From Symsagittifera roscoffensis (Eukaryota > Xenacoelomorpha > Acoela > Convolutidae): a stretch of 64,000 bases of DNA. The stretch is from assembly GCF_963678635.1 (NCBI RefSeq), contig NC_087065.1:21335480-21399479 (forward strand), in the 5' to 3' direction. The notes beneath the pieces were generated by a model. The model worked only from the letters and a program-made list of their open reading frames with translations. It did no database searches and had not been told where the DNA came from. Below, in pieces: positions 1 to 11,835 of this stretch (positions are counted from its first letter, which is position 1; each line of letters starts with the position of its first letter). Made by a program: the position numbers and the translations under genes.

Positions 1-85
1 GGAAAGTGTTTGGGAGTGTTTGTTTTGAACATCCTAACCGAAGGTTTTCTGTCAAAAAAAACCCAGAACAAAAACTGGCACTTAC

Positions 86-116
86 CATGCATATTAACAG
101 CAATTGGTGATATTAG
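86..116 (-). CDS. Candidate 31-bp internal exon at the left edge
   Basis: Acceptor ATTAATTTGCATAG, donor CATG|GTAAGT. Read on from exon 1076-1033 it encodes LISPIAVNMH and leaves in phase 1. The remaining gene would lie outside the window. Confidence 0.25.
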
Positions 117-1032
117 CTATGCAAATTAATATTAACATTTTCACACAGAATCTTATATCAAAAACGTAACTTTTTCTTTATGACTAGAAAACTTTTTTTT
201 TTGAAATTTTCGGTGGCTGAGGAAAAAAGCTTATTTTTTTTTTACAAATTTAGGTTTATCTTAGCATGTAATTCAAAATAAATTGCGTTCAAAAAATGCA
301 CTGTGTTTTTGGATATTTTGGGTGAAAAGCTCAACCTTTGACTATGTTATAGGCACGAAAAATCCATCATAAAATTTTGCATGATTTATTATTTTTGTAA
401 AAAATATATTCGAGTACTGAAGCAATATTGCAACCAATAAAGGGATAAAAAATTTTTTAACTCAATTTTAATTTTTTTATGGAAAAATGCATAAAACACA
501 TTTTTCATTTTTGAAATTGTATGATAAACTTTTTTTTGATAAAAAAACTTTATTTCATGTATTCAAAATTGCTACCAATTGTTTTGTTTCAGTCTTAAAC
601 CAATTTAAGATTCGAAAAAAAAATTCGATTGAAAAAATGCTTTTACATCTGCAAAGTTAAGCAAAAAACGTTAATTTTCTGATGAGATTTTTTCTTTTTT
701 TTGCCGAAGATCTATAATATTGATTGATAATAAAAAAACTACTTATACAATAAATTGAAACTTATGCGATTAAAAGTTATGTTGTTATGTAACTGGATCA
801 ATTGAGCGATTTCCTTCCCGTAATGACAAATTGAGTTTTCTCCCTCCAAGTGAATGGCAAAAAAAAAACGTGAAATTTCATTATCAAATCAACCCCTATC
901 AGGTTGTTAATATATATTTAGTATGCATTCAATTGATTGTCTGAAAAAAATTATGTGTCGACTTATATATTTTTTAAATTTTGTTTCCGATTTTTTGTTT
1001 AAGTGGTTATCGCCTAAAACAAAGCAACTTAC

Positions 1033-1076
1033 CAGGAATGGTAATTCTCTCATTTCTGGAGCAAAATAGTTCTCTG
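1033..1076 (-). CDS. Candidate 44-bp internal exon of a gene running off the left edge
   Basis: Minus-strand acceptor TTTTTTTTCTAACCTTCAG and donor CTG|GTAAGT bracket a frame reading ENYFAPEMRELPFL (enters in phase 1, leaves in phase 0). The next candidate exon, 116-86, enters in phase 0. The pair is phase-compatible and both donors are perfect, but donor hexamers of this type are expected tens of times by chance in a window like this. Confidence 0.28.
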
Positions 1077-1079
1077 CTG

Positions 1080-2177
1080 AAGGTTAGAAAAAAAATACGT
1101 AATTGCACATTTTACTACATTTATAACAAAAAAATCGGCTAATTTTTGGGTTATGACGTTGTGAATTTTAGTGTTCCACATTCGTTGGAGAATCTGGTGT
1201 ATGATTGCTTATATTTGAACTTAGTTTCGAGTGGCTATAAATATCTTCAAATACCTAATTGAGCTATTTCCAGCCTCATTTGGGAATTAATGGTGGTGGG
1301 CGGGAGGAGGGATTGCTTAATTGATCAGAAAAAATTTTACCTCATCATTTGTCGGGTGATTCAAAAAAAGGTAGATACTTTTTCGCTACCGTAATTTTGA
1401 GAACAAAAAGCTCAAGCAACTTTGATAATAAAACTAAAGCTCAAAAACCCGAAGGTGTGAAAGTAGCAAATCAAAGAAACACCCTGAAGTCATTGGATTA
1501 TGAGGAGTTAACTGATTTGTTAATGCTCTTTTAGTGTGGCGCTGGAAATCAATAGAAAAATAAAACTAGAAATCATAAATCAAAGGAGACAAAAGCAAAA
1601 ATAGAACAACACAGTAGCACAATAGATGGACCAACAGACAGACAGGAGACACATTTCAAACGTTTCTGTTGATTGAACAACTAAGCATCGATGTAGCCTT
1701 TTAACTGTTGGACCGTAAATTTTTAGTGGCTTTCAAATTTAATTATTTGTTCGAAAATCATAGTAATTCATAAATTTTGTTTGAGAATTTACTCATTTTT
1801 TGCGATCTGAGACGTCAGGTCTACTGATCTATTCATCGCCCAATTTGGAGCTACACCAAATTATACCTAATTTGAAATTTGGTTGTAGCATACCAACCTA
1901 AAATAAATGTACTATATCAAAAGATAAAGAAATTATGGCTTCAACGGGCCTTTGAACAAATGCAGGGTCAATCGTTAAAATATTATTAAGTTAATTCAGG
2001 GCCAAAAAAATTGTTTTCAATTTGAGCAGACATACACCATGATACCAGAGGCCCAGTGGGATGTGCTACTTGGTCAAAGGATATTTTTTTTCCAAAAATC
2101 GCAGTCTAAAATTCACCCTAAAGTTGTCTTAAGTTCTTTTTTCTACATGCGCAAAAAACGAAGTATAGACAAAGCAG
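1080..2177. other. No gene seen
   Basis: A/T-rich sequence with only chance frames. A purine-rich patch (GGGCGGGAGGAGGG) lies near 1300. Confidence 0.4.
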
Positions 2178-2530
2178 GGGCAGATTTAGGAGGTACGATT
2201 TTACTCCTCGGGGGTTTGACCCTTCACCATCCTCAAGGATTTGATCTCTTCACCACCCTTTGCTTCTATTTTAAGGTATCCAGTATCGGCCGACGGACTC
2301 GGAGACTCCAATATTTGCGCCAATATGTTTTAACTTTGAGGGGGCATGTTTTGGTCTAAATTTTCCCCAAAGTGCTCAAAAACGGCCTTTCTGGCGACTT
2401 GTTTCTCTCAATAGTTTGCCTGCATCGCAAAAAAGAATTGTCAAAATATTGTCTCAATGAAGCTTTAAGGGAGCTCGGAAAATCAATTAATCGGCCCAGG
2501 AAAATGTCGTCGAAAATTTTTTCATTTCTT
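2178..2530 (+). mobile_element. Family B hAT-like MITE, old copy
   Basis: Keeps the family order: GGGCAGATTTAGG start, GGCCGACGGACTC, GCGCCAATAT, AAACGGCCT, GGGAGCTCGGAAAATCAAT and a GTCGAAAATTTTTT end. Heavily mutated. Confidence 0.6.
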
Positions 2531-3059
2531 AAGATAAAATGTAGCTGTTTAAGCCACATTTAATTCCAAACACTCTCAGAACATAGAACAAGAACAATGA
2601 CGTACAGTGATTTTTTCAGGGTTATTTTTTTCGGGCTAGATTTTGATTATCTTAAAGAATTCTCAAAGGGATCAAGTTTCGACCGTTTAAAAGGATCAAG
2701 TTTTAGAAAAATTTAAACCGTTATGAAGAACTGGCATGAATTTTTTGTTGTTTAGACTCAAAGTCAGCGAGAAAGATGAGTTTACAGAGGTGCCCTTAAA
2801 ATCTTCATTCCCATGATGAAAATTTTAAAAATCTATTAGGAGTGCTTTAATATACGCAGCTTATAAAAAATTGATAAAAAAATTTAAAAGCATATAAAAT
2901 TCTTTTGATTTAGCACATAACACAAAAATTGAACAAATTTTTACGCAACTGATTGAAAAAATGAAAATTATTTCGAAAGAAAAACTTTTATTCTCTGTTT
3001 CTGCATTGATAATTGCGGTCAACATAATCTGTCATATTTTGTGATAACTCAGTGAAAAA

Positions 3060-6000
3060 CTGATAAAAATTGCAAGAAGTAAGTATATTTGTTTTCTTTT
3101 TTGTTTTTCTTAGCTCAAGTTTTAACTGGCTTTTAGCTAGCTACGCATAACTGATGTTCTTCGAAAAAAAAAACAATTGGAACTGAAAGAACTTGACAAT
3201 TTATGATAACAAATTATACGTTTACATACACATACATCGAGGTTACTGTAACCGCAGTGCCAAACTTTCCAGTAAAAAAAGCAGAAAAATAAAATGTTTA
3301 GAACTAAAAAGAATAGGAGATTCGATGCTCAATTTAAGTTTTTCACATAACAATTTCGACACATTTTTTCTCGATTTTCAATCAAGAAACAACGGGGCCT
3401 TTCACTCCGCGTTCCATGTTTTTGTGAAATTCAACAAACGATATCCAAATATTCTTCTAAACTTTCGCAAATTTCATTCTGTAGGCTTCCGGGGCTGTTC
3501 TTTCCAGGTCCGTGATTATGTCTTGGTTCGTGCTGAATTTTTTACCGAATGTTTCACAGGGTTTTTCTTCAGTTCTTGTTTGCCGTCGCTACGTCGTACT
3601 TAAGTTTCAGACGAGTAACCATGATACGGCCTCTATTGTTTTTGTTTCAGGAGCCTATTTCTTCATTGACGGTTTTCCATTATAATTTGAACTGCTACTG
3701 TGCTGTAAAGCAACACCCAGTTTAACTGAGTTTTTTTCCCAGAGTGTTCTTGTTTGCTTCAAAAATTCCCCTCGATATTTCTTCAATGCTTTTTCATGCC
3801 CATTTGTTCATGCAGTTTTGAGTCAACTGTCCTGTCCTTAGACCAGCTGTATTAAGCTTGGCCCGTTTTATTGACGAATTTAGTCAACCGCCCGCTTCTG
3901 TGTCTTTGAACGTCACAATCGAAAGGCTGTGCTGATAACTTTTTCTAATAAAAACTTTTAATGTAAGCTGCTTCTGAGGCATTAAATGGTCCTCATCGAC
4001 ATCCACGCGATATCATTCTTCGTGTATTTTTCCGCCGCTGATATCTTTACGAGTGTGGCAGTCTCGCTTACGACCTTCATTTCAACGAGTTTGTCAACAG
4101 CTTGTCGTTTTCCACTGATTAATTTTATTAAGTAGGATCTCCGATTGTCCTATCTGTGGCTCTTCGTCCTTGTCGTTAATGAAAGAAACCTCTTTACTCA
4201 GCCTATAAAAGCTATAGAATTTCGGCCCAATCCCTTATCTGGTTGATGATATCTGCTTTTTAAATAACGGGATTGTGTTTTGTTTCAATTAACACTTCCG
4301 TAAGACTTTCACACTCACACTAGAGTGGTCTTTACCCTGTTTAAATTGTAACGCTCTGAAAAATGAAAATTTCCTTCGAATGATGTTCTGAATTATATTA
4401 ATTCAGTTTTTAGTAATCTAGCGATATTAGCCCCGAATGAAGTCATTCATATAGTTTTTTGTTGAGTCCACCTAGGGTTTCGACTTATTGTTCTCAGGCG
4501 ACTCAAAGTTTAAATTTTTCATCCAGAGGCTTTAAAGAGGTTCTTTTTTTATTTATAATACTCTCCACCAACCTGCAAACTGGACAACGGTAGTCAGCTA
4601 CTGGACAGCTTTGTTAATGGATAAATATTCCAGTGCAGACTTTTTCCGTCCCATTGAATCCCGAGAACTGGTCTGTTTCCGGGCCTCTGGTATTTCGCGA
4701 GTATCAACTTAAGTTAGTAAAAATTTAATCGATGGCTTTTTCTCCGTTGATTTAGTTATTTTCACCGAAAAAATGAATATCTGTCAACATCAATTAAATG
4801 GTGAGCTTTTTTCTCTTTGTGATCTAACGTGGATCCCGCCTTGTCAAATTATCTTTCTTCTCTTGGTAGCTGAGTAAGCAGTGGTAGTGTTCTAATGATT
4901 TCATGGGATCGATGTGTTTAGCAATTCTACCATATCTGGTACAGTCTCTTCTTTCTTCCGCAAGGTTAACAATGAACTTGTGCATAGGCTGACATCAGAG
5001 GTAGTGGAGACGTTCAAGTTCGTTTCTTTGCCAGGATGTCTTCTATGGGTTCTCTTTATCACTGTCTTGAGCAGGCACGGCTAGCCGATAATCCACTAGC
5101 GTGCAGTCATCCACCGAGCCAACTAATTTCGTAACGCGATACAGTAAGGTCCCAATTTAGATAAATCTTTGCTTGTCACCTCTTCCAATCACTCGCCTAA
5201 ACCGATGCATCATCGGGTCTTCAAAAAAAGCTCTACAAGAAGTCTCTTGTCGAATAGTCTCTATGGATCCAGATACCATGCTCTCCCAGCAGCTCTGACA
5301 GTATAAATTTGTCTTTTCGTGTTAAGTGAGGCACCTTTCTGATTTGATTTCTCGCGCGTACCATCGAACTTCCTAGTCATGAGGTCTTTTTCGGTCCTTC
5401 TTTTCGATAGTAAAGTCCACTTCTACAATCTGTCTTGCTTCTTATTCCAGTTTTTCTTGTGCCTAATTTACTTGGGCTTATTTCTTCAGTCCTTGTTTCA
5501 ATTTCCATGGTGCCGCTTGAATTGTTTCTCCTGTTTTCGTTTAATAAATCCAAGCATTTGTTTCCATCCATTTCTGCTAGCTAACATTTTTTTCGGATGT
5601 TCTTCAGTGTAACTGATGTACAACGACTCCAATTTTTCCAACTCTGAAGTGTTTCTTTTTTCATGTCTGCGTTTGGTTTTCATGATTTTTTGAAATGTTC
5701 TCGTAACCATTTCTACTGCATGTTTCTTTGTACTTTCATTCTTTTTCTTTCCGAGATGCTATTTACCGTCTCTGCTCTTCTTTTTCCATTTATCTCGATA
5801 AAATAGCGTCAGAGTAATTACTTCTTTCAGATTATTTGCAAACTGATTGCATGTTCAATTGTGCAATTTCGAAGGTCATGTACTTTGATTGTTATAGTTC
5901 CAGTCGAGCTTTGTTCAATTTTGATTGTTTTTATTGATATGGCAACCAGATGACAACATATTGCGTAATAATAGCTGTTTTTTGCTCATGGAATCTTTTA

Positions 6001-7945
6001 AAACTGACCCATTCCGTTTGGGATGCGAGGATTTACTTAGCCCACTGCTGATGGAATCGAGTGCTTTTTGAAAACTCTCAATTGACGTAATAACAAAAAT
6101 TTTGTTCAACTTGGATTCAACCACGGTTTTCTATTAGGTTCTCTAGATGATTAATCTACTATCGTCTCAATAACCATTTTCTTTCCGGTTATATGTACAA
6201 ATTAGAACATAGATAAAGAATTAATCTGTCTAACCACCGGGTCAACCTGGATTGATACGTTTGTTTGATCTATTACCATCAAAGATTGAAATTAAATCTT
6301 CATGATCTGTTGTTATGAGGAATTTTTCCCAATAAAACTTGTTCGCACCAGTTCATTGTCCAGATTGGTTGAAAATTTAAGTTTCTTGTGGCAAATGTTA
6401 TCGGCACCTACTCCCCGTTGTTTGAAAAATTTTTGAGCCTGGCATCTAAAATGCCATGAAGTGCGTCAAAGTGTTTTTGTTTTCAAAACTCGATGATAAT
6501 GATTGATTTTGCAATGCGAGAAAAATCTGTTTTCAGAACTTTTGAGTGTTTTCACCCCACCCGAGATTTTTCACCAAGCTTAGAATTTTCTTGAGGCTAG
6601 CTGCAATTGGTATGAGTTTTAGTAGATGGTCAAAACTGCCCATAAAGAATCTCAATTGCTCTGAAGTTTTGGGTGGGCTAGATTTAAATACCGCCTTAAA
6701 TTTTGTCTTTTTGAAACCAGTCCAATTTTAGGTGAGTAGTGACCCAAGCACAAGATAAAAACAAAACAAAAAATTATATAAAAATTGTAAATTTATTCAA
6801 TTGAAGTAAAAACCAACAAAAAACGTGTAGAGAGAGATTTATCGAGTAATTTTTTACGTTTCCCTTGAAGTTGAAAGTAAAAGCGAAAAATTCTAAGTAA
6901 TTTTTGTTGACTTCAAGTTTTGTTTTGATTTTTGTCATACTCTAGAGTTTTCCTTCATAAACCGACAACTTACTGTAAAAAGCACAAAAGCACATGAAAA
7001 AAGACAAACAGTTCTCTAGAGTTTTTTCTCTTCACCCGAGTTTTTTCACTAAAACTTAGAATTTTCTATCTATTTTAGATCTTTTTAATTTTTGTCACAA
7101 AAGTGACTTCTTATTTTTTTTCTTGAGAATAGCTGTATTTAGTATGAGTTTTAGAAGATGGTCAAAAATGCACATAAAGGATCTGAATTGCTTTGAAGTC
7201 TTGAGCGGGCAAAGTCTTAGCATCGCCTCAATTTTTGCTCTCTGAAACCAAGACGACTTCAGATGAATAGTCAATGACCGAATCAATTCACTTCATTCGG
7301 GAAAGTTTTTAAAATTTTCAATGCCAAATTTTTTTCTTGTGAATCTCTATGATTTCTTAAACCTAATCAATTTAGTTTCCTTTTTAAACTATAAAACATC
7401 ATTTAATCAGCAAAATGAGCTTCTGGTGTTGTCTCTGTATGAACCCATTGTTTTGTGAACTTAAGCCGGCATATCAGCTAACCCGTAAAAGTTTTTGTGA
7501 AGAACCTAATCAAAGACTATTGCTATTTAAATTCAAACTTTTTCATATATTTGCTTCCATGTGATGCGAGTTTGATAGAGCCATCATTTTTCACTGTTAC
7601 GACAATGGGTGCGATGAAACAGTCACTAGTACAGTTGTCAGTCCGCGTTGACAGTTGTACAGTCCGCTTAGTTGTCTTGCATCTATCCGAAGTCATGCTG
7701 AATGCACCATGTAAAAACTCAAGAAACGATTTCTCATTTGTTCAAATCCTGATAAGAGATTCAAGAAATCGATTCATGTTTTCTTTTTGGTTTTTTTTAT
7801 CTCAGACTTTTACTAGCTGACACTTAACTATACGTTACGAATGATTTACTACACCTGATGGTCTACCTAATTTTAGATTCATTGATTGCCGCTAAAAGGC
7901 CTTGACAATTTATAAGAACAAAACTTACGTTTACATACATAACAT
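3060..7945 (-). mobile_element. Decayed LTR-retroelement-like block
   Basis: Degenerate direct repeats at 3060-3236 and 7751-7945 (best conserved over the TTGACAATTTAT...CGTTTACATACA end) flank 4.7 kb. Part of this (about 3240-6150) is richer in G+C and holds many broken minus-strand frames, for example around 5710-5500, 5000-4800 and 3600-3400. The layout suggests an old LTR element on the minus strand. No polypurine tract, primer site, YxDD or integrase motif could be recognised, so the class is not established. Confidence 0.3.
6535..7280. repeat. Local direct duplication, about 480 bp apart
   Basis: Segments 6535-6735 and 7015-7275 share a run beginning TTTTCAC then CCGAG and continuing through TATGAGTTTTAG(T/A)AGATGGTCAAAA to CTCTGAAACCA. 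They are diverged copies in the same orientation inside the LTR-like block. Confidence 0.6.
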
Positions 7946-8377
7946 AAATGATCATTGCTTACTAAAACAAACTACTATTTGTTTTCCTTTGAAAAAGCTT
8001 GCCTACAGTTAAGCAGTCCAAATGAATCAGAAAATTTTTGAAAACCAAAAAAATAGGGAAAAAATCCAAGAAACTGTGCCGTCCAAAAATATGTAAATTG
8101 GCAAAAAATTGAAAAGTAAAAAAGTATGAGCTAGGAAAACTATTTTTAATTAATCATGCACTTTTAGCTTGATTGCCAGAGTATAAAATTTAAAATCGTC
8201 AAAGGGTTAAAAATTTGCCAGAATATCTTTGGATCAACTTAATTATTTTTCAGATTTGTTTGACTTCTTAAATTTACAAGTTTTAGTAGCTCTATGCATT
8301 AGTCTGGTTTTCATCTGGTTACTAGGAACCTGGTTTAAGTCGAACCGGAAAAAATCTGGTTTCATCTGGTTTGTTTT

Positions 8378-9010
8378 AATCTGGTTCAATCAAAAACTGT
8401 TTGAATCAATAGTTTTGGGTTCGAGCTGAAATTCCAATCTGAGCTACAACATGTGGGTATTTGGTTTTCGTTTTTTTTGTGTAATGTCAACTTAATTCCA
8501 GAAAAACACTACTAAATTGTCGGTTTTACCAGTGTTGTACATATCATTTATGTGTCCAGCATTTTTTCGAAATGAATTGTATCTATAAGTAAAAGCACAA
8601 TTTTGCTTGTCGTAGAAATTTTTTCCCGGTTTTGTTTAAACAACAACAGGACAGATATTGAAACAAAAGCGGTTTAGATTTAAGCAAAATTACGTTGACT
8701 CAATCTGGTTTTTGAAAACATAGTTTGAATCGAGCCGAAAAAAAAAACAAATTTTTGGTTCGAGCTAGAATCTAGAGTCTGAGAATCAAACTATAGATAT
8801 TTCAATTTCAGTATTTTGTAAGTAAACTCATCTTAATTCCAAAAAAACGTTACTAAATTTCAATTTTTACCAGTTTTGTGCGCATAATTTATAGCAATTT
8901 TTCGAAATGCATTTTATTTATGATTATAAGCAAATGTCTGCTCATCGGAGAAATTGTTTATCCCGGGTTCATCTAAAAAACAACATGACAGATATTGAAA
9001 CAAAAACGAT
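8378..9010. repeat. Tandem duplication, period about 330 bp
   Basis: Unit 1 (about 8378-8668) and unit 2 (about 8701-9010) share ordered landmarks: TTTGAATC, GGTTCGAGCT, CTTAATTCCA, ACTAAATT, TTACCAGT, TTTTTCGAAATG and ACAGATATTGAAACAAAA. Many substitutions show it is old. A cluster of short CTGGTTT repeats lies at 8310-8390. Confidence 0.65.
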
Positions 9011-9337
9011 GAAAAACAGATATTTTTCGTAGTGTGCATAAATTTCATGGTAAAAAAAATATATTTTAAATAAAAATACATTAAAATTTCCCGTAAAATT
9101 TTGTGTTTGCTTGATTTTTTTTTGGAATTTGGTTTCATTCTTTATAGAAAAAAGAATTCGCCGAGAACCTGCATTACACTTTAAGCGTTTTTAGTAGTTA
9201 TGCAAAACTATCTGACCACAAGTATTCGAATTTAGATTTTTGCAATAAACAAAATATAGCAAACAAACGAACAATACATAAAATGATGTTAAATGACCGA
9301 CCAATATCAACCGAAATAAGTAAGGATGTGTGGTGTG

Positions 9338-9665
9338 AAAGAGTCTCCCCCGTCAGGGGTTTGACTAACTGGGATTCGATCACAAAAAATTGACCAACAG
9401 AGCCTAATTTTTGGGCGCCAATTTATCAATTTTGAGGGAAGGCGAGTGTCGAAAAAGGCCACTTTTTAGCAAACCTTCCAAAAACGGCTCAAGACGCCAC
9501 TTTTGGCCTGTTTTTATAAAACATTTGGCTATCATGTTAGAAAATTTTGGCAAAATAGGGTCTTTATAGAGCTTAGGGGAAAGCTCGGAAAACCAACTTG
9601 GTCGACCTATAAGTATTTTGGAAATTTTTCTAGAGCATCCATCTCAAGAAAACTTTCTGAATCAG
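9338..9665 (+). mobile_element. Family B hAT-like MITE, partial
   Basis: Contains CGTCAGGGGTTTGAC, GGGCGCCAAT, AAAACGGCTC, TTTTGGCCTG, GCTCGGAAAACCAA and TTGGTCGACCTA in family order. Confidence 0.6.
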
Positions 9666-9773
9666 TTGTTCTCTTATCAAATATAGTTTTACCAGCCAGA
9701 AATACTTCCAATTTAAAGTACAACTAAAAAAAAAACAGGAAAAGTTTCTAAAATGGAAGACAAATAAACGCAC

Positions 9774-9805
9774 CTTGATGGATGATTGATAATTGGGAGG
9801 CTGCT
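9774..9805 (-). CDS. Candidate 32-bp microexon
   Basis: Acceptor TTATCACAATTTCTGACAG and donor ATCAAG|GTGCGT enclose QPPNYQSSIK (phase 1 in, phase 0 out). It could belong to the gene suspected at 1076-86. Very short, so chance is a serious alternative. Confidence 0.15.
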
Positions 9806-9849
9806 CTGTCAGAAATTGTGATAAATGCTGATAGGACGACTAATTTTAG

Positions 9850-11370
9850 CTGCTTTATCAAAGGTGACATGAAATCAATTCTTCTGAAACGGTGACGAAT
9901 AATTAGAACAATATATTAAAGATGCATTAGTCTCTGAAGTTTTATTAAAAATCACAACAAGAGGGATAAATAGCGCGCTTTTTCTCACTTTAATAAACCC
10001 CTCTTTTCAAAAAAGACACTCTTTGAGCAGATAATTGGGTACGGCTGAGACTTTGCAGGGAGAAAAATTATTAAATCCCATTCGATATCTGACAAAATTT
10101 ATTGAAAAGGGAGCTAATTTTCATTGGATCAAAAGCCTGTAGCGCGGTTGAAGTCTGAATTTTTTTGAGGTATTAAACGACCAAATGCTTAGAGCAGACC
10201 GGTTCTGAGAACAGATATTCAAATAATCGTAAGAAAAAATCTAAAAACTTAAATAAAATCGAACTACGTAAAACCGGCAAAAAGACATTTTTCTTTTCAA
10301 GAACATCAAAATTCAGCCAAACGATATATAGGCTAAATTTAACTTTATAGGCACGGCAGATGAATTTATTTTCCTAAATATGTCAAAAAGAGCACCACCT
10401 CAAATCAATCTTTTCCTTTTCTGAGAGACTGATTTAATCTGCTCATAAATTGATCTTCTCAATGTGTGTGTACCATTTACGAGGAGGGGATTAATTGTAT
10501 GGCCTAGAAATATCAAAATCAAATCCGTGTAGATATCCTCTCCCTCTCTCCCTTCAACTGGGAAGGGTATAATGTCATAAAGTAATCAAAATGACATTAT
10601 CATTTTGGTTTGAGAATAGAAAAATGAAGATATATGTTTTTATTTTCCACTCAAAAATCTACTCGGCTATAAAATTGAGGGATTGAGATGCGGCATAAAA
10701 ACGATTACCGTGTTTTGAGCGACGTATAAATCCGAGGCAACCCCATTTAATAAATTACTAATGCTTTTTAGGCAGTACCAATAATGGCTTAGATGATCGT
10801 GCGTTTGTTTTTATTGACTAAATCTGCCCGTAGTAAAAAAGGTTTATAAGATATTTCTTATTTTCCAATTCATTCATAATCCAGTTAAATTCATGCCAAC
10901 AGTCAAAATTGATTGAACGGGGGCCGTTTATTTGCTAAACTGAGCCGTAAATAAAGGCCAACAAATATATAGACTTTAAGATGCATTTTATATGCTTTGT
11001 ATGAGTTTGTAAGGCTTTTTATGACAATTTAACCAATGAATAAAGACTGTATTAGTGTTGCGGTCAGTTGAAAAAAAAGGTTGGCTTTTTAGAAAACAAG
11101 TCCATGTTGCATTTTTCCCATATCATGTAGTGCGGTTCAAACGCAAAGTCAGCGTCGCACCTTCCAGATATTTAGGGAGAACCCACTAATTGGTAAAAAT
11201 TCAGGAAATGAGCTTCGGAGGCGGCCCTGATTTTTTCCCACACGCATCTTCATGATGAAAAATAGTGATTTTTATGGTCTTACTTTCTAAACATCAATGA
11301 TTTTTTTAGTTCTAATTCACGCTTGCTAGTTTGCTTCGAATTTCAGAATTCGGTTCAAATTTGAAATTGG
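9850..11370. other. No gene seen
   Basis: Noncoding in appearance. Pyrimidine-rich CCTCTCCCTCTCTCCC at 10538 and slightly G+C-richer patches at 10910 and 11140 have no open frame. Confidence 0.4.
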
Positions 11371-11373
11371 CAG

Positions 11374-11574
11374 ATGGAAAAGGTGTCTTCAATGGTGCAA
11401 TTACTAGAAATCTGTGAAATCATTAGTGAAAAACTGGATCTAATAGGAGGACAGCACCTCATTAAGGGCCTAATAGGCTGCTTAATTATTCTAAGGGCAG
11501 TGGCGGCTAGTTATCAGACTCCCCTCTCTTTGACAACTCTCTCCGGGCCATTTTGCTCCCAACAATACACCTGA
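11374..11574 (+). CDS. Small unidentified ORF, 66 aa
   Basis: ATG start; the first 45 residues form an amphipathic pattern (VQLLEICEIISEKLDLIGG). The later part is Ser/Thr-rich. The stretch is more G+C-rich than its surroundings. It may be an old repeat fragment instead. Confidence 0.15.
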   Translation: MEKVSSMVQLLEICEIISEKLDLIGGQHLIKGLIGCLIILRAVAASYQTPLSLTTLSGPFCSQQYT

Positions 11575-11835
11575 ACAAAAGACAAATCACGTTTCAAAAA
11601 TTGTATTGTACCACTGATTATTCCATGTACTTTGATGAAAATACATTACAGATACAGAACTTAAGAAACTGAACATACAATAACGGTAATTTTTTCAGGG
11701 TTGTATTTACAAAACGAACAATAAATATGATAAATATTCAGATATAATTTAAATTACTTTTTATGGCAAGTTATGTGCACAAAACGCGACATAAATAAGT
11801 TAATCCTAGGCAGGGTTTAATTAGCTGCTTTTCTT

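Noticed and set aside
3193-3603. 136-codon plus frame
   Set aside because: The opposite strand looks more protein-like here, and the region falls in the decayed element block.
4620-4800. Apparent reverse-transcriptase-like snippet (GIQWDGKSLHW) on the minus strand
   Set aside because: Too short and without neighbouring motifs; assignment to a BEL/Pao or other class would be a guess.
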